Positions 30,338-40,055 of a stretch of 64,000 bases of DNA are shown piece by piece. Source of the stretch: Edaphobacter sp. (GTDB taxonomy: Bacteria > Acidobacteriota > Terriglobia > Terriglobales > Acidobacteriaceae); assembly GCA_025462645.1 (NCBI GenBank), contig JAOAPB010000056.1, forward strand, positions 1-64,000, given 5' to 3'. A model generated the notes under the pieces. It searched no databases and had not been told where the DNA came from. It was given only the letters and a program-made list of their open reading frames with translations. Within the stretch, counting starts at the first letter, position 1, and each line of letters opens with the position of its first letter. A program made the translations under genes and the position numbers.

Positions 30338-30730
30338 TCATCCACCAAACCGGGGCTGCAAGGAAGAGCGTGAGGTCGTCAATTTTTCCATAAATTCCTC
30401 AACATCCGCACTACGGTATCGCATCAACGTCCCGAGCTTCACCCCACGAAGTTTGGGGAAGCGGCGCGTTGTGTGATCGCGGACCCACCGCTCAGAGACA
30501 CCAAGGCGCGCGGCAACTTCGCGGGCATTGAGCAGGCGCTCTGGAACCGGGAAGTTGACTATCCGTGGAGTAGCAGATTCGGTGTTAGTTTGCGGATGTG
30601 CAGGTGGTTCAGATTGAGGCAACGGACCTCTTGAGCTTGAAGTCCACCCGGAGGTTTCGGGCACAGGTGGCTTTCGGTTGGAAGGGTTGCTGTCGATTGC
30701 GTAACTAGATCTATTGGCGGCTCCAGGCAT
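30338..30730 (-). CDS. AlpA/excisionase-like helix-turn-helix protein
   Basis: 130 aa; LLNAREVAARLGVSERWVRDHTTRRFPKLRGVKLGTLMRYRSADVEEFMEKL. Confidence 0.75.
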   Translation of the reverse strand: MPGAANRSSYAIDSNPSNRKPPVPETSGWTSSSRGPLPQSEPPAHPQTNTESATPRIVNFPVPERLLNAREVAARLGVSERWVRDHTTRRFPKLRGVKLGTLMRYRSADVEEFMEKLTTSRSSLQPRFGG

Positions 30731-31130
30731 TTTCCCTCTCTGACGGAAATCCGATTTTCATCGCTCATCGAGCGAGGTGTCTTCTCACATCTCTTGAGAA
30801 GTAGAACGTCCTTCCCGGGAGAACTGAGTCTTTCGAGTCTCGGTGGTGAGGAGGTGCGTGTCCAATACTTCGTGTCTATAACGGCCAAGATTTTATCTAT
30901 GACCTCGCGCCTAAACAAAGGCAATCTGGGCACCAAAAGGTGCCCGGGAACACAGAAGTGCCTTATTGACACCTTTAGGCCCGGTTTTCAACCATAGTCG
31001 GGGAGCACATTTGCCACTGGCCACGTTTTGAGTGAGTCAGTGGGATCGACAACAGCCAATGGAGCAGTAAGGCCATGTCAGATTCCTCACATTTCGTCTC
31101 CTCATTTACATCAAGGCGGTAGCAGAGACA

Positions 31131-32024
31131 TTGAACTTCACACGCGCGGCAGAGCGGCTCTTTCTCGCGCAGCCCTCACTCAGCCAGCAGATTAGAGAAC
31201 TAGAAAGTCAGCTCAAGTTCCCCATCTTTGAGCGCGGGGGAGGTGGAGTTCGCCTGACGGACGCTGGGCGTCTCGTGGTCGCATATGCGGTCACTGCACT
31301 TCGAGAGCGGGATGAGATTGTATCCATGGCCCGAGCCATTCATCTTGGTGAAGTTCCTCTTCTACGCCTAGGCTTCTCTTCGTTTGTCACCACGAGCCTC
31401 TTGCAGACCTTTCGCGAGTCCTACGAGGAGATGTTTCCTGGCTGCGAAATTCAACTGTCAAGCGGCAATCCGATTCTGACATTGCAACGGCTGAGTCAAC
31501 GCACCTTGGATTGCGCGCTCCTCCCAATGCCGATCGACGAAAAGCTGTACAAAGTGCATCAAATCGCGCAATCTCCGTTGGTAGTTTGCATGGCGGCCAA
31601 TGACCCGCTCGCTGCTCAAGTCCAAGTCGACATTCACGAGATTGCTCCTCGCCTCAAGGTCTTTCGTGACCCAGAACTGCACCCCGCCGCGCACTCGCGT
31701 CTAGTGGAGCTATTCAATGAAGTTGGAATCTCTCTGTCTGTGGCTAATTCTGGCCGGACGCCCTCAGATATTCAGTGGATGGTCAAAGCTAACTGCGGAC
31801 TCGCTCTCATCGATCAGCTCTTACCGCTTGACGCGGGTCTCGTCACGCGACCGATCGCCGGCGTCAATTGGACGGCTGACACCGCATTCGTCCATCAGAG
31901 TCGCGCGGACCATATTGCACTGCCGTTCATCGAACGATTCTTTCAGGAACGCTGGCAGAAGTTCCATGGCAAGAAGCACCCCTCGGGAAGTGTTCGGCCT
32001 GAGCAACTGAAGCTGCTTGGTTGA
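31131..32024 (+). CDS. LysR-family transcriptional regulator (5' end uncertain)
   Basis: MNFTRAAERLFLAQPSLSQQIRELESQLKFPIFERGGGGVRLTDAGR; homologous-looking codons continue upstream (FRLLIYIKAVAETLNF) without a standard start. Confidence 0.85.
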   Translation: MNFTRAAERLFLAQPSLSQQIRELESQLKFPIFERGGGGVRLTDAGRLVVAYAVTALRERDEIVSMARAIHLGEVPLLRLGFSSFVTTSLLQTFRESYEEMFPGCEIQLSSGNPILTLQRLSQRTLDCALLPMPIDEKLYKVHQIAQSPLVVCMAANDPLAAQVQVDIHEIAPRLKVFRDPELHPAAHSRLVELFNEVGISLSVANSGRTPSDIQWMVKANCGLALIDQLLPLDAGLVTRPIAGVNWTADTAFVHQSRADHIALPFIERFFQERWQKFHGKKHPSGSVRPEQLKLLG

Positions 32025-32142
32025 CGAGATCGGCATAGAAAAAAACTATGGCGAAATAGGAAAGAAGTCTTGGACGACACTGCGGAAGGGCATTTAGCTT
32101 CCGAAACATCACGGCGAACATTCAAGCCGTTTGGAGGATCAG

Positions 32143-32511
32143 ATGTCCCTGACAAGTCAATCCAATTCCTCGCTTCGCAACGGGCGCGGTCGACTCATCT
32201 CAAACCCGAAGGCCGTATCCGCCATCCGTGTGTTAGCGCCATTGCTAATGACGCTAACGTTTGCTTCGGTAGCCCATGCGCAGGGGACCATGGATTTCTC
32301 TGGAGCCACCACGCTGATGTCCACCTTCAAAACTTTCGCGGTATACGCGGGAGCGGTCATCTGCTTCGGCGGCCTCATCTTCGCCGGAATCCGGATGATG
32401 AGCGGTCGCTTTCAAGATGCAATTCCCGGACTCTTCGGTGCGCTGTTCGGCGCCGGAGTGCTCGGTTGGGGAGCGGGCTGGATCGGCTCTCTGACTGGAC
32501 AGTCGATGTAG
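32143..32511 (+). CDS. VirB2/TrbC-like conjugal pilin
   Basis: signal-like N-terminus, two hydrophobic helices (MSTFKTFAVYAGAVICFGGLIFAGIRMMSGRF...GLFGALFGAGVLGWGAGWI), first gene of T4SS. Confidence 0.75.
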   Translation: MSLTSQSNSSLRNGRGRLISNPKAVSAIRVLAPLLMTLTFASVAHAQGTMDFSGATTLMSTFKTFAVYAGAVICFGGLIFAGIRMMSGRFQDAIPGLFGALFGAGVLGWGAGWIGSLTGQSM

Positions 32512-32524
32512 GAGGTGCATCGAC

Positions 32525-32788
32525 ATGACCAAGCGTGGAGAACCGTTACCAATCAATCAGGCCATGAACAGACCGAGAGCCAAATTAGGCCTCGACTTAT
32601 CTGCATGGATGGCGATCGTCTTCGTGACGGTGGCGGTTTTCCTCGTTGGTTTCCGAATGATTGCAATTGTCAGCTTTCCCATGATGGCGGGCGGTGCTTG
32701 GTTGATCGTCCGTAAACACCCGAAGATGTTCCAGCTTTGGGGCCTAAGCCTCAGTCAAAAGAGCTACTATGACCCGCGTGAACACTGA
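32525..32788 (+). CDS. VirB3/TrbD-like protein
   Basis: 87 aa, position between B2 and B4; IVSFPMMAGGAWLIVRKHPKMFQLWGLS. Confidence 0.7.
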   Translation: MTKRGEPLPINQAMNRPRAKLGLDLSAWMAIVFVTVAVFLVGFRMIAIVSFPMMAGGAWLIVRKHPKMFQLWGLSLSQKSYYDPREH

Positions 32789-35138
32789 GCACTCCAAACA
32801 TACGCCGTGGTTCGCCAAGGCCGGAGCCGCGTGCAGCATCGTCCCGATTGCACGCTTCGTTGGACCGAACATCTTTGCCCTGAAAGGCGGAGGTTATGGA
32901 TGCCTGTTCGCTCTCACCGGCATGGACGAAGAGGGCTTGACGGACCAGGAGCTCGAGTCGCAAATGCGATCTATCGAAGGGGCGTTGCGTGGATTGCCGG
33001 AAGGATCATGCCTCTACCAATACACACGCATTATGTCGGGCTTTGATCTTCCCCGACAGGCCAAGTATGCGAATCCCACCACGGAAGTATTCGCCAGTGA
33101 TCGCCTCGCGTTCCTTGAAAAGACGGCAGGCTTCCGGCGTATTGATCTGCATTGGTGTCTCACCCTGGAGCCGTCGAAGGTGAAGGCCTTCGAGCGGAAA
33201 CCGCAGGAAAACGCTGCCGACACATCGCGAATGTTGGCGGAACTTGAAAAGACCGCAACGATCCTTCAGAGTCATCTCGGCAGCACGCTTGGTTTGCGGC
33301 TGCTCGGCAAGGCCGACACCTTCCAGTTCTTCAGCTACCTCTTCAATCTTGAAGAGTGGGCCAGTCAAGATCAGCTACGCAGCGATGCAGGAGTAGACCG
33401 TCAGATCGTCAAGAGCCCGGTCGCATGGCACAGTGACTACCTCCAGGTCGGCAAACGTCATGTGCAGATGTTTTCGCTCAAGACCACGCCGGAGGCATCG
33501 AGGCCCTGCCTCTTCTTCGGCTTGCTCGCCCTCGACTGTGACAGCGTGCTGTGCTCGACATGGCGGATGAAATCGACCTCGGCGGCCCGCAGTGAGATTG
33601 ACGCGCAGGAGAAATTCATTTCGTTCTTCAAGGTGGGTGTGCTGACCCGAGTGATGAGTGGGCGCGACACCGCTTCGCTCGAAACCGGCGCGGGCGCGAA
33701 GGCTGCCAACAACAACGTCGATGACCTGAGCGATGTCATCCGCTCCCTCGATAAGAAGGCCCAGGGTGAATACTCGCTGCGGCTGCTGCTGGCTGCGCGC
33801 AGCCCGGAGCAGCTTCGCAACACCGTCCCCGCCGTGCATCGCATCTTCGTCGCTGCACGGGCTCAGGTGATGGAAGAGACGCTTGGCAACCTGTCGGCGT
33901 TCTATGCCATGTTCCCTGGCAACCAAAAATTCAACGTCTTCCCTTTGTGGCTGGCAGAGGATCATCACGCACGTCTCTCCTCTGTGTTTGCTCCCCACAT
34001 CGGCCATCCCCACTCGGAAGACCTGGACAACGAGTACCTGAATATCTTCGAGACCCGTACCCGGACGCCGTTCTTTCAGGACGTGTATGTGGACGGGGTA
34101 AGGGTCATGCTCATCATCGGTCCTACCGGTAGTGGGAAAAGTGTCCATGCCAACGCGGCTATTGCACTGGAGCAGAAATACAGCGGTTTTAGCTACATTT
34201 TTGACATCGGCGGCAGCTATGAAAGCGTCGTGGAACTGTACGGCGGACGAGTTGATCGCGTGGGCAAAGATGGCCCACGTGTGAATCCCTTTGCGTTGGA
34301 ACCGACCGAGAGCAACGTTAAGTTTCTGTACTCATTTATCAAATTGCTGCTCACCAACGGTGGCGCAGAGCTGGAGCCAGAAGACGATGATGTGATCCAC
34401 AAGGCCGTGCAGGATATGTACCTGCTCGACCCGGAGAATCGCCGGCTCTCGAATCTCTTTCTGCCCAAGAAGCTCGACCGCTATCTGTCGAAGTGGGTTG
34501 GCAAGGGCATCTACAACGCTGTGTTCGATAACGTCGAAGACAGTCTCTCGCTCTCGCGTCTCCAATGCTTCGACTTCCAGGGCGTGAACAACGAGCAATA
34601 TGCCGACCTGATCGAACCGCTGATGGTCTGGCTTCTCCGGCGTATCAATGATGTTCTGTACAACCCCGCCAATCTTGGCGTTCCCAAGCACATCCTCATC
34701 GAAGAGATCTTCTCTTCGATGAAAAACAAACAGCTCTTGGACGGTGCGCTCGCCTCTATCAAGACGGTTCGCAAGAACCTTGGGGGCGTCACCATGATTG
34801 GGCAGTCCGCCGATGACCTTGGCGCGAACGCCGACAGCATCGTGAATTCCTGTACGTCGTTCCTGTTCCTGAAGGATGCGACGTTCAATCGGAAGCGGTA
34901 TGCCGAGCTGTTCAAGATGAACGAACAGCAGCTCGCTCTCTTCGAGAGCTTGCAGGACCGCGAAGGACTGTACATCCGGCGTGACGGCATCACGAAGGTT
35001 GTCACCTTGAACCTCGATAAGCGCAGCTACGCCACCTTCTCCACCAAGCCGAAAGACCGGGTACGTCGGTCGAAGCTCATCGAAAAATACGGACTCACCG
35101 AGGGCATTGATCGCTTTGCCCAGGGAGAGACTGTGTAG
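32769..35138 (+). CDS. VirB4/TrbE-like T4SS ATPase
   Basis: 789 aa; Walker A IIGPTGSGKSVHANAAI; KHILIEEIFSSMKNKQLLDGALASIKTVRKNLGGVTMIGQSADDL. Confidence 0.92.
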   Translation: MTRVNTEHSKHTPWFAKAGAACSIVPIARFVGPNIFALKGGGYGCLFALTGMDEEGLTDQELESQMRSIEGALRGLPEGSCLYQYTRIMSGFDLPRQAKYANPTTEVFASDRLAFLEKTAGFRRIDLHWCLTLEPSKVKAFERKPQENAADTSRMLAELEKTATILQSHLGSTLGLRLLGKADTFQFFSYLFNLEEWASQDQLRSDAGVDRQIVKSPVAWHSDYLQVGKRHVQMFSLKTTPEASRPCLFFGLLALDCDSVLCSTWRMKSTSAARSEIDAQEKFISFFKVGVLTRVMSGRDTASLETGAGAKAANNNVDDLSDVIRSLDKKAQGEYSLRLLLAARSPEQLRNTVPAVHRIFVAARAQVMEETLGNLSAFYAMFPGNQKFNVFPLWLAEDHHARLSSVFAPHIGHPHSEDLDNEYLNIFETRTRTPFFQDVYVDGVRVMLIIGPTGSGKSVHANAAIALEQKYSGFSYIFDIGGSYESVVELYGGRVDRVGKDGPRVNPFALEPTESNVKFLYSFIKLLLTNGGAELEPEDDDVIHKAVQDMYLLDPENRRLSNLFLPKKLDRYLSKWVGKGIYNAVFDNVEDSLSLSRLQCFDFQGVNNEQYADLIEPLMVWLLRRINDVLYNPANLGVPKHILIEEIFSSMKNKQLLDGALASIKTVRKNLGGVTMIGQSADDLGANADSIVNSCTSFLFLKDATFNRKRYAELFKMNEQQLALFESLQDREGLYIRRDGITKVVTLNLDKRSYATFSTKPKDRVRRSKLIEKYGLTEGIDRFAQGETV

Positions 35139-35165
35139 CCAAACCAACCTAGAAAGGCCAGTGCC

Positions 35166-35999
35166 ATGAAACCACTCATCCCCGTCGTCGTCTCCGCTGG
35201 AATCGCGCTGGCCTCTATAAGCAGCCGTGCAGCCACCGAACCTCACCCGCTTCAGCCGAATGCGCCGCGCACCGTCACCGTGTCCGAGGCGGACACGCCT
35301 CCTGTGATTCGCGCCGGTTTGCTGCAATCGACGTTGATTGTCCTTCCATCCGAGGAAAAAGTCGCCAACGTCTTCGCTGGGGATACGGTCGATTGGGTGT
35401 TTGATGGCGGCCACGTCGCCAGCCGCTTCATCAGCGTCAAGCCGAAGGTGGCGAACGGATCGACGGACATTCACATCGTCTCGGACCATGGGAACGAATA
35501 CACCTTGCAGCTACGCGAAGTCTCCAGTGATGCCGATGCTCACTTTGATTCCAAGGTGTTCATCGCTCCTGGCGACAAGGCCGCAAAAGACCGGCTCACG
35601 GAGCTGCCTGTCTTCGTACCTGCCTCCGAGCTGGACAAAGCCAAGCAGGAAGCAGCAACCGCAAAAGCAGCGCAGGCAGCGGAGTTGAAGGCCGAGGAGA
35701 CGAATGCAGAACAGTATCGCAGCCAATATCCCGGCAACCTTCGTTTCGACTACACATGGGATCAATCGAAGGGCAAAGCTCTTGGCCTGCAGCAGATATG
35801 GTGCGATGACAAATTCACCTATCTGCGCGGCCAGTTTCAGGAGACTCCGGCCCTCTATGAGTTGAAGGATGGTAAGGGCTCGCTCATCAACTTCGATTTC
35901 AACGCCGGCCTTTATACCGTGCCGAAGCAGTTGGACAACGGATATCTCGCCATCGGCAAGCAGAAGGTGGAGTTTCACCGCGTTGGAGGGGGGAAGTAG
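35166..35999 (+). CDS. VirB9/TrbG-like T4SS protein
   Basis: 277 aa; VFAGDTVDWVFDGGHVASRFISVKPKVANGSTDIHIVSDHGNEYTLQLREVS; GLQQIWCDDKFTYLRGQFQETPALYEL. Confidence 0.88.
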   Translation: MKPLIPVVVSAGIALASISSRAATEPHPLQPNAPRTVTVSEADTPPVIRAGLLQSTLIVLPSEEKVANVFAGDTVDWVFDGGHVASRFISVKPKVANGSTDIHIVSDHGNEYTLQLREVSSDADAHFDSKVFIAPGDKAAKDRLTELPVFVPASELDKAKQEAATAKAAQAAELKAEETNAEQYRSQYPGNLRFDYTWDQSKGKALGLQQIWCDDKFTYLRGQFQETPALYELKDGKGSLINFDFNAGLYTVPKQLDNGYLAIGKQKVEFHRVGGGK

Positions 36000-36001
36000 C
36001 C

Positions 36002-37318
36002 ATGACCGAGCCGAATCAGAATCCGCCCGCAACCGTCCCGGAGCAGCCGGAGGCGAAGCCGCCACTCAAGAAGGGCCTTTCGGTTGTGATCGCCCTGGTT
36101 GCCATCGTCGCTCTTATCGGCATCGCCAACGTGTCGAGCCTATTGAGCGGGAACAAGAAATCGGCATCGGCGAGTGCGATGCCCATGCGCCCAGCTTCGC
36201 CGAATGCCCAACAGGTGAACAGTTTTTCGACGCAGCAACAGATGCAGGCTCAGCGGGATGCGGAGGAGCGCCAACATCAGCAGGAGATGGCCGCCGCGAT
36301 GCAGCAGCTCCAGGCGGAACAGAGTGTCCCCGGCCCAGAGGCAGCCGGGAGGCAGCCGATGACTGCGGCTCAGCGCGACGCAATCTATGGCAATAGCCCG
36401 AACGCACCGCAACACACGTCGAATATCTCGCAGGCTCAGGCAGAGGCCAAGCAAAAGCAGCTTGCGAAAGAAAAGCAAGCGCAGGATGCGATCAATAGCG
36501 ATACCGTCGCCATCGACTTTGCCCATACGGGTGCCGCGTCAGCGCCCGTCGCCGCCCTCCCCGCGCAGGCGGCAACGGCTGCTCTGGGGGAACGTGAGGA
36601 GGCACGCCCCCAGACAGCTACGGAGATGGTCGGGACCTCTCCCGATGGCGCGCGCGGCAGGCCGGGAGGGATGCAATCAAAAGCTGACGTCAAGGCTGAC
36701 CCGATGGCTGGATACGACTTCGATAACTATCAGGGCCATCTCTATCGCGTCTTCGAGGGCACGGTCTTTGAAGGGGTTGTCACCAACCACATCGACGGCG
36801 GGTTGAGTGGCCCGATTTTGGTCATGCTCACCACCGACTACTACTCGCATGACCATCAGCAGTTTCTCATGCCCCAGGGCACTCGCCTGATTGGGACGGT
36901 GCAGAGTGTCGGCAATGCTCAGCAGCGCAAAATGTTTGTGACCTTCCATCGCGCGGTGTGCCCCGATGGCTTCTCGCTCGACTTCGACAAATACGTCGGC
37001 CTCGACCCGCTTGGCACCACTGGCCTTGCCACCAAAGTAGACCACGGCTACCTGATGGCCTTTGGCGCGGCGGCAGCGGTGGGTGGCTTAGGTGGCCTCG
37101 CGCAGATCGGGAACAACGGCAGCGTGTTCACTCCTTCCACGCAGATACGCAATGGGATCTCGGAGCAAACAGCGCAGGAGGGTGAGCAGATCTTGAATCA
37201 CTTCCTCAATCGCTTGCCCGTCATCACGCTCAAAGAAGGCTCTCGCGCCCGCGTGTACGTCGGGCGCGACATCCTCATCCCGTCCTACGCGGAGCATCGC
37301 GTCGATCCCACCCTTTAG
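36002..37318 (+). CDS. VirB10/TrbI-like T4SS protein
   Basis: 438 aa; single TM then Q/A-rich linker, HLYRVFEGTVFEGVVTNHIDGGLSGPILVMLTTDYYSHDHQQFLMPQGTRLIGTVQ. Confidence 0.9.
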   Translation: MTEPNQNPPATVPEQPEAKPPLKKGLSVVIALVAIVALIGIANVSSLLSGNKKSASASAMPMRPASPNAQQVNSFSTQQQMQAQRDAEERQHQQEMAAAMQQLQAEQSVPGPEAAGRQPMTAAQRDAIYGNSPNAPQHTSNISQAQAEAKQKQLAKEKQAQDAINSDTVAIDFAHTGAASAPVAALPAQAATAALGEREEARPQTATEMVGTSPDGARGRPGGMQSKADVKADPMAGYDFDNYQGHLYRVFEGTVFEGVVTNHIDGGLSGPILVMLTTDYYSHDHQQFLMPQGTRLIGTVQSVGNAQQRKMFVTFHRAVCPDGFSLDFDKYVGLDPLGTTGLATKVDHGYLMAFGAAAAVGGLGGLAQIGNNGSVFTPSTQIRNGISEQTAQEGEQILNHFLNRLPVITLKEGSRARVYVGRDILIPSYAEHRVDPTL

Positions 37319-37344
37319 CTGCCATCTGCGAGAGAGGCCATGGA

Positions 37345-37584
37345 ATGTGTGAACGAAACCCAAGATACGAGCACTTGTTCCGCAAGTCGCAAGATGCCAA
37401 GCGTGGCGGCCACGATGCCTGGGCCGTGCATTCGACTGGCGAGAAAGTCGCGGTTGCCCTCGTTCTCAATCGCTTCGACTGGCTTACGGAGCAGGGGTAC
37501 ACCATTGCAGAAGCCATCGAGCGGGCTGGCCCAGAGTGGGCTGCAATGATTCCGCACATTGCCCGACAACTCGCGGATGAATAG
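37345..37584 (+). CDS. hypothetical small ICE protein
   Basis: 79 aa ORF inside the T4SS cluster, no recognised domain. Confidence 0.5.
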   Translation: MCERNPRYEHLFRKSQDAKRGGHDAWAVHSTGEKVAVALVLNRFDWLTEQGYTIAEAIERAGPEWAAMIPHIARQLADE

Positions 37585-37593
37585 TAGGAGGTT

Positions 37594-37830
37594 GTGCTTA
37601 TGGCAACACACACGATTACCAGACGCGGCAGGTTCATCCTCCCAGTCAGCGCATCTGTGCTGGCCTTCGCTTTTCTCATCTCGCCTATCGGGCATAGCTC
37701 TGTTGCCAGCACGCTCGTTTGGTTTGTCCAGACTGTTGATGCCGTGACGGAGTTTCCTTGCCGGATCGTTACCAACGTCCGTCACTTTTCCCTGGACAGG
37801 TTGGACCCGACCTGCCCGCAGTGCTTTTAA
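37594..37830 (+). CDS. hypothetical small membrane or exported protein
   Basis: 78 aa ORF with hydrophobic N-terminal segment, tightly spaced. Confidence 0.5.
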   Translation: MLMATHTITRRGRFILPVSASVLAFAFLISPIGHSSVASTLVWFVQTVDAVTEFPCRIVTNVRHFSLDRLDPTCPQCF

Positions 37831-37852
37831 CTTTCAACCGGAAGGAGAGGTT

Positions 37853-38638
37853 ATGAAGATCACGATGACCAAACGCAAGAAGTATCTCTTAGCAGGCGGT
37901 CTGGTCCTATTGACCGCAACACCCAGCTTCGCACTCTTCGGAATCGGCGATATTGTCTTCGATCCGACGAGCTATGCAAGCCTTGTGTCCCAGCTCACGA
38001 CGCTGGAGTCGCAGTACAACATGCTCAAGAACAACATCGCGCACTTCTCACTCAAGCAGCAATGGCAGACCACCTTGAATGCCATGAAGAACGCTAACGT
38101 CACCAATATGTTCGGCGAGACGAGCGGGATGAGCATCGCCCTCAATACGAACTCCCCCAGCGCATCGTCCACGGCGTGGACGGCTGGCACGATCAAGATC
38201 GGCGGGAGCACCACCACTTACCTTCAAGGACAGACGCCGGGGAGCGCCCGGCTCTCACAACTTGCCATGATCGAGGCATCTGACTCCATCTCTCCTGACT
38301 GCCTTACCGCCGTGGGGCAGTATCGGGGCGCGAGAACGCAGAATGTCACCTCGAACAATCTGCTTGTCAGCCAGCAGTTCGACGGCAGCGATGGCACCAA
38401 CACTGAAGTCGAACAGCTCAATCTCCTGAATGCAGCGGAAGCCCAGAAGATGTCCGAGATGCAGTCACAGGGCGTCCTGCAAGCCTGCCTCGCTTCGCAG
38501 ATGACCGTCGCCAACATGGAGCGCAGGAACGCTGCGGCACAGGACCTGAATACCGCCGCTTTTGTTCAACAGCAGCGCGCCACCAATGACGCAAGCGCAG
38601 CAAATGAAAGTAGCACCTGGCAGACCTATCTTCCCTGA
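37853..38638 (+). CDS. TrbJ/VirB5-like conjugal transfer protein
   Basis: 261 aa; signal peptide, IVFDPTSYASLVSQLTTLESQYNMLKNNIAHF (typical TrbJ N-terminal region). Confidence 0.8.
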   Translation: MKITMTKRKKYLLAGGLVLLTATPSFALFGIGDIVFDPTSYASLVSQLTTLESQYNMLKNNIAHFSLKQQWQTTLNAMKNANVTNMFGETSGMSIALNTNSPSASSTAWTAGTIKIGGSTTTYLQGQTPGSARLSQLAMIEASDSISPDCLTAVGQYRGARTQNVTSNNLLVSQQFDGSDGTNTEVEQLNLLNAAEAQKMSEMQSQGVLQACLASQMTVANMERRNAAAQDLNTAAFVQQQRATNDASAANESSTWQTYLP

Positions 38639-38650
38639 TTCGGAGACGCA

Positions 38651-38920
38651 ATGCTGAAAGCAATCAACACCAAGATACTGCTTGCAATTCTTGCGGCGCT
38701 GACCGCCATCGGCAGCGCCGCGATTTATCAGAACCACGAAGCGCATAAAGCAGCCGTAGCCGCGGCCAAGGCTGCCGCCATCCTTCAACAGCAGCAGCAT
38801 GATGCCGAGGAACAACGGAAGCGCGATGAGGCGTTCCGCAAACAGGTAGAGCAGGACAAGAAGCGGCACAACTCCGCCGCAGCCAACGAAGGCAAGACCT
38901 GGAAGTCGTACATCCCTTAG
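38651..38920 (+). CDS. small TrbK-position protein, single TM plus charged coil
   Basis: 89 aa between TrbJ-like and TrbL-like genes. Confidence 0.55.
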   Translation: MLKAINTKILLAILAALTAIGSAAIYQNHEAHKAAVAAAKAAAILQQQQHDAEEQRKRDEAFRKQVEQDKKRHNSAAANEGKTWKSYIP

Positions 38921-38942
38921 ACCCCATCTGGAGAGTGTCGTT

Positions 38943-39863
38943 ATGGTTGCCACAGTCGTTCTAGCCCAAGCTCTACCGTCCGCGAGTTCCGGTGTCGATT
39001 GGCTCTACCAGTTCACGAACAATCTGACCAATCTCACGACACAGAATGGTGGGGCGTTAACTCAGCTTGGATTGACGGAGTTGAGCTGCATCTCGCTCTT
39101 CACACTCATCAGCATGGTCATCAATTGGAACACCTCGGGTATGACGCTGCGTTTCCATACCCATCCGGTCCGGGCCGGCGATCTTACGAACTTCCTGCTC
39201 CGCCTCATCCTCTGCTGCCTGCTAGAGAACTACTGGGTGAACCCATTCCCCGGTGCCAGCTTCGGTATCAACCACTTCTTCTCCTACATCTCTCAGGCGA
39301 TGGTAGCGGCGTTCGATCAACACTCGCTCGACCAGTTTCTTCAGTTGCTCAAGACTGCCGGGGACAACACGCCAACGCCGTCCTTTACCGCGCCCATCCA
39401 GATCCTCTGCTACGTGCTTGTTCAGCTCATGCTCGGGCTGGCATCGGCGATCCTGTTCGTCATCAATTGCAGCGCCTTCATCCTCTATGGCGTGACCGCA
39501 CTCTTTGGCCCTATCTTCGTCCCGCTCTTGATGACACAGACCTTTCGTGCGAAGTTCTTTCAGTTCCTCGATGTGCTTATCAGCTTCGCCATGATCCGCG
39601 CGGTTGCCGCCGCCTTCATCTTTGTGTGGGCTGGTTTCATGAACGGCTTTCTTCAGCAGACCTTCAACGGCAACTATTCGATGGATATGTGGATCGTCAA
39701 TCTGATCCCTTGCTTAATGGTCTTCGTCGCTTTCATCATTAATATGCTGTTCATTCCAACCATGACCCAGGCCATCTTCGGCGGTGCCGCTGGGATGGCG
39801 GGAAGCATGGGAGGATTCATCGGCAAAGCCGTTTCTACCGTGGCAATGGCAGGGGGGATATAG
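38943..39863 (+). CDS. TrbL/VirB6-like polytopic T4SS protein
   Basis: 306 aa; multi-TM, position. Confidence 0.85.
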   Translation: MVATVVLAQALPSASSGVDWLYQFTNNLTNLTTQNGGALTQLGLTELSCISLFTLISMVINWNTSGMTLRFHTHPVRAGDLTNFLLRLILCCLLENYWVNPFPGASFGINHFFSYISQAMVAAFDQHSLDQFLQLLKTAGDNTPTPSFTAPIQILCYVLVQLMLGLASAILFVINCSAFILYGVTALFGPIFVPLLMTQTFRAKFFQFLDVLISFAMIRAVAAAFIFVWAGFMNGFLQQTFNGNYSMDMWIVNLIPCLMVFVAFIINMLFIPTMTQAIFGGAAGMAGSMGGFIGKAVSTVAMAGGI

Positions 39864-39866
39864 ACC

Positions 39867-40055
39867 ATGTATTTCTGGTGGCTCGTTGACGTTCTGATGC
39901 TTCGGCGCTTGGGTTTGGCCAAACCTTTTCGCTACATGCTTCTGGTGTTGTTCGCCGGATGCTTCGTCGCCGGACTGATCTACACCTACGTGTTTCTCAA
40001 TGCCGCTATCGAAAGGAACCATGCCCCTCATGTCCGCACACACAGCACCCATTGA
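39867..40055 (+). CDS. small membrane protein in T4SS cluster
   Basis: 62 aa; FRYMLLVLFAGCFVAGLIYTYVF. Confidence 0.5.
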   Translation: MYFWWLVDVLMLRRLGLAKPFRYMLLVLFAGCFVAGLIYTYVFLNAAIERNHAPHVRTHSTH

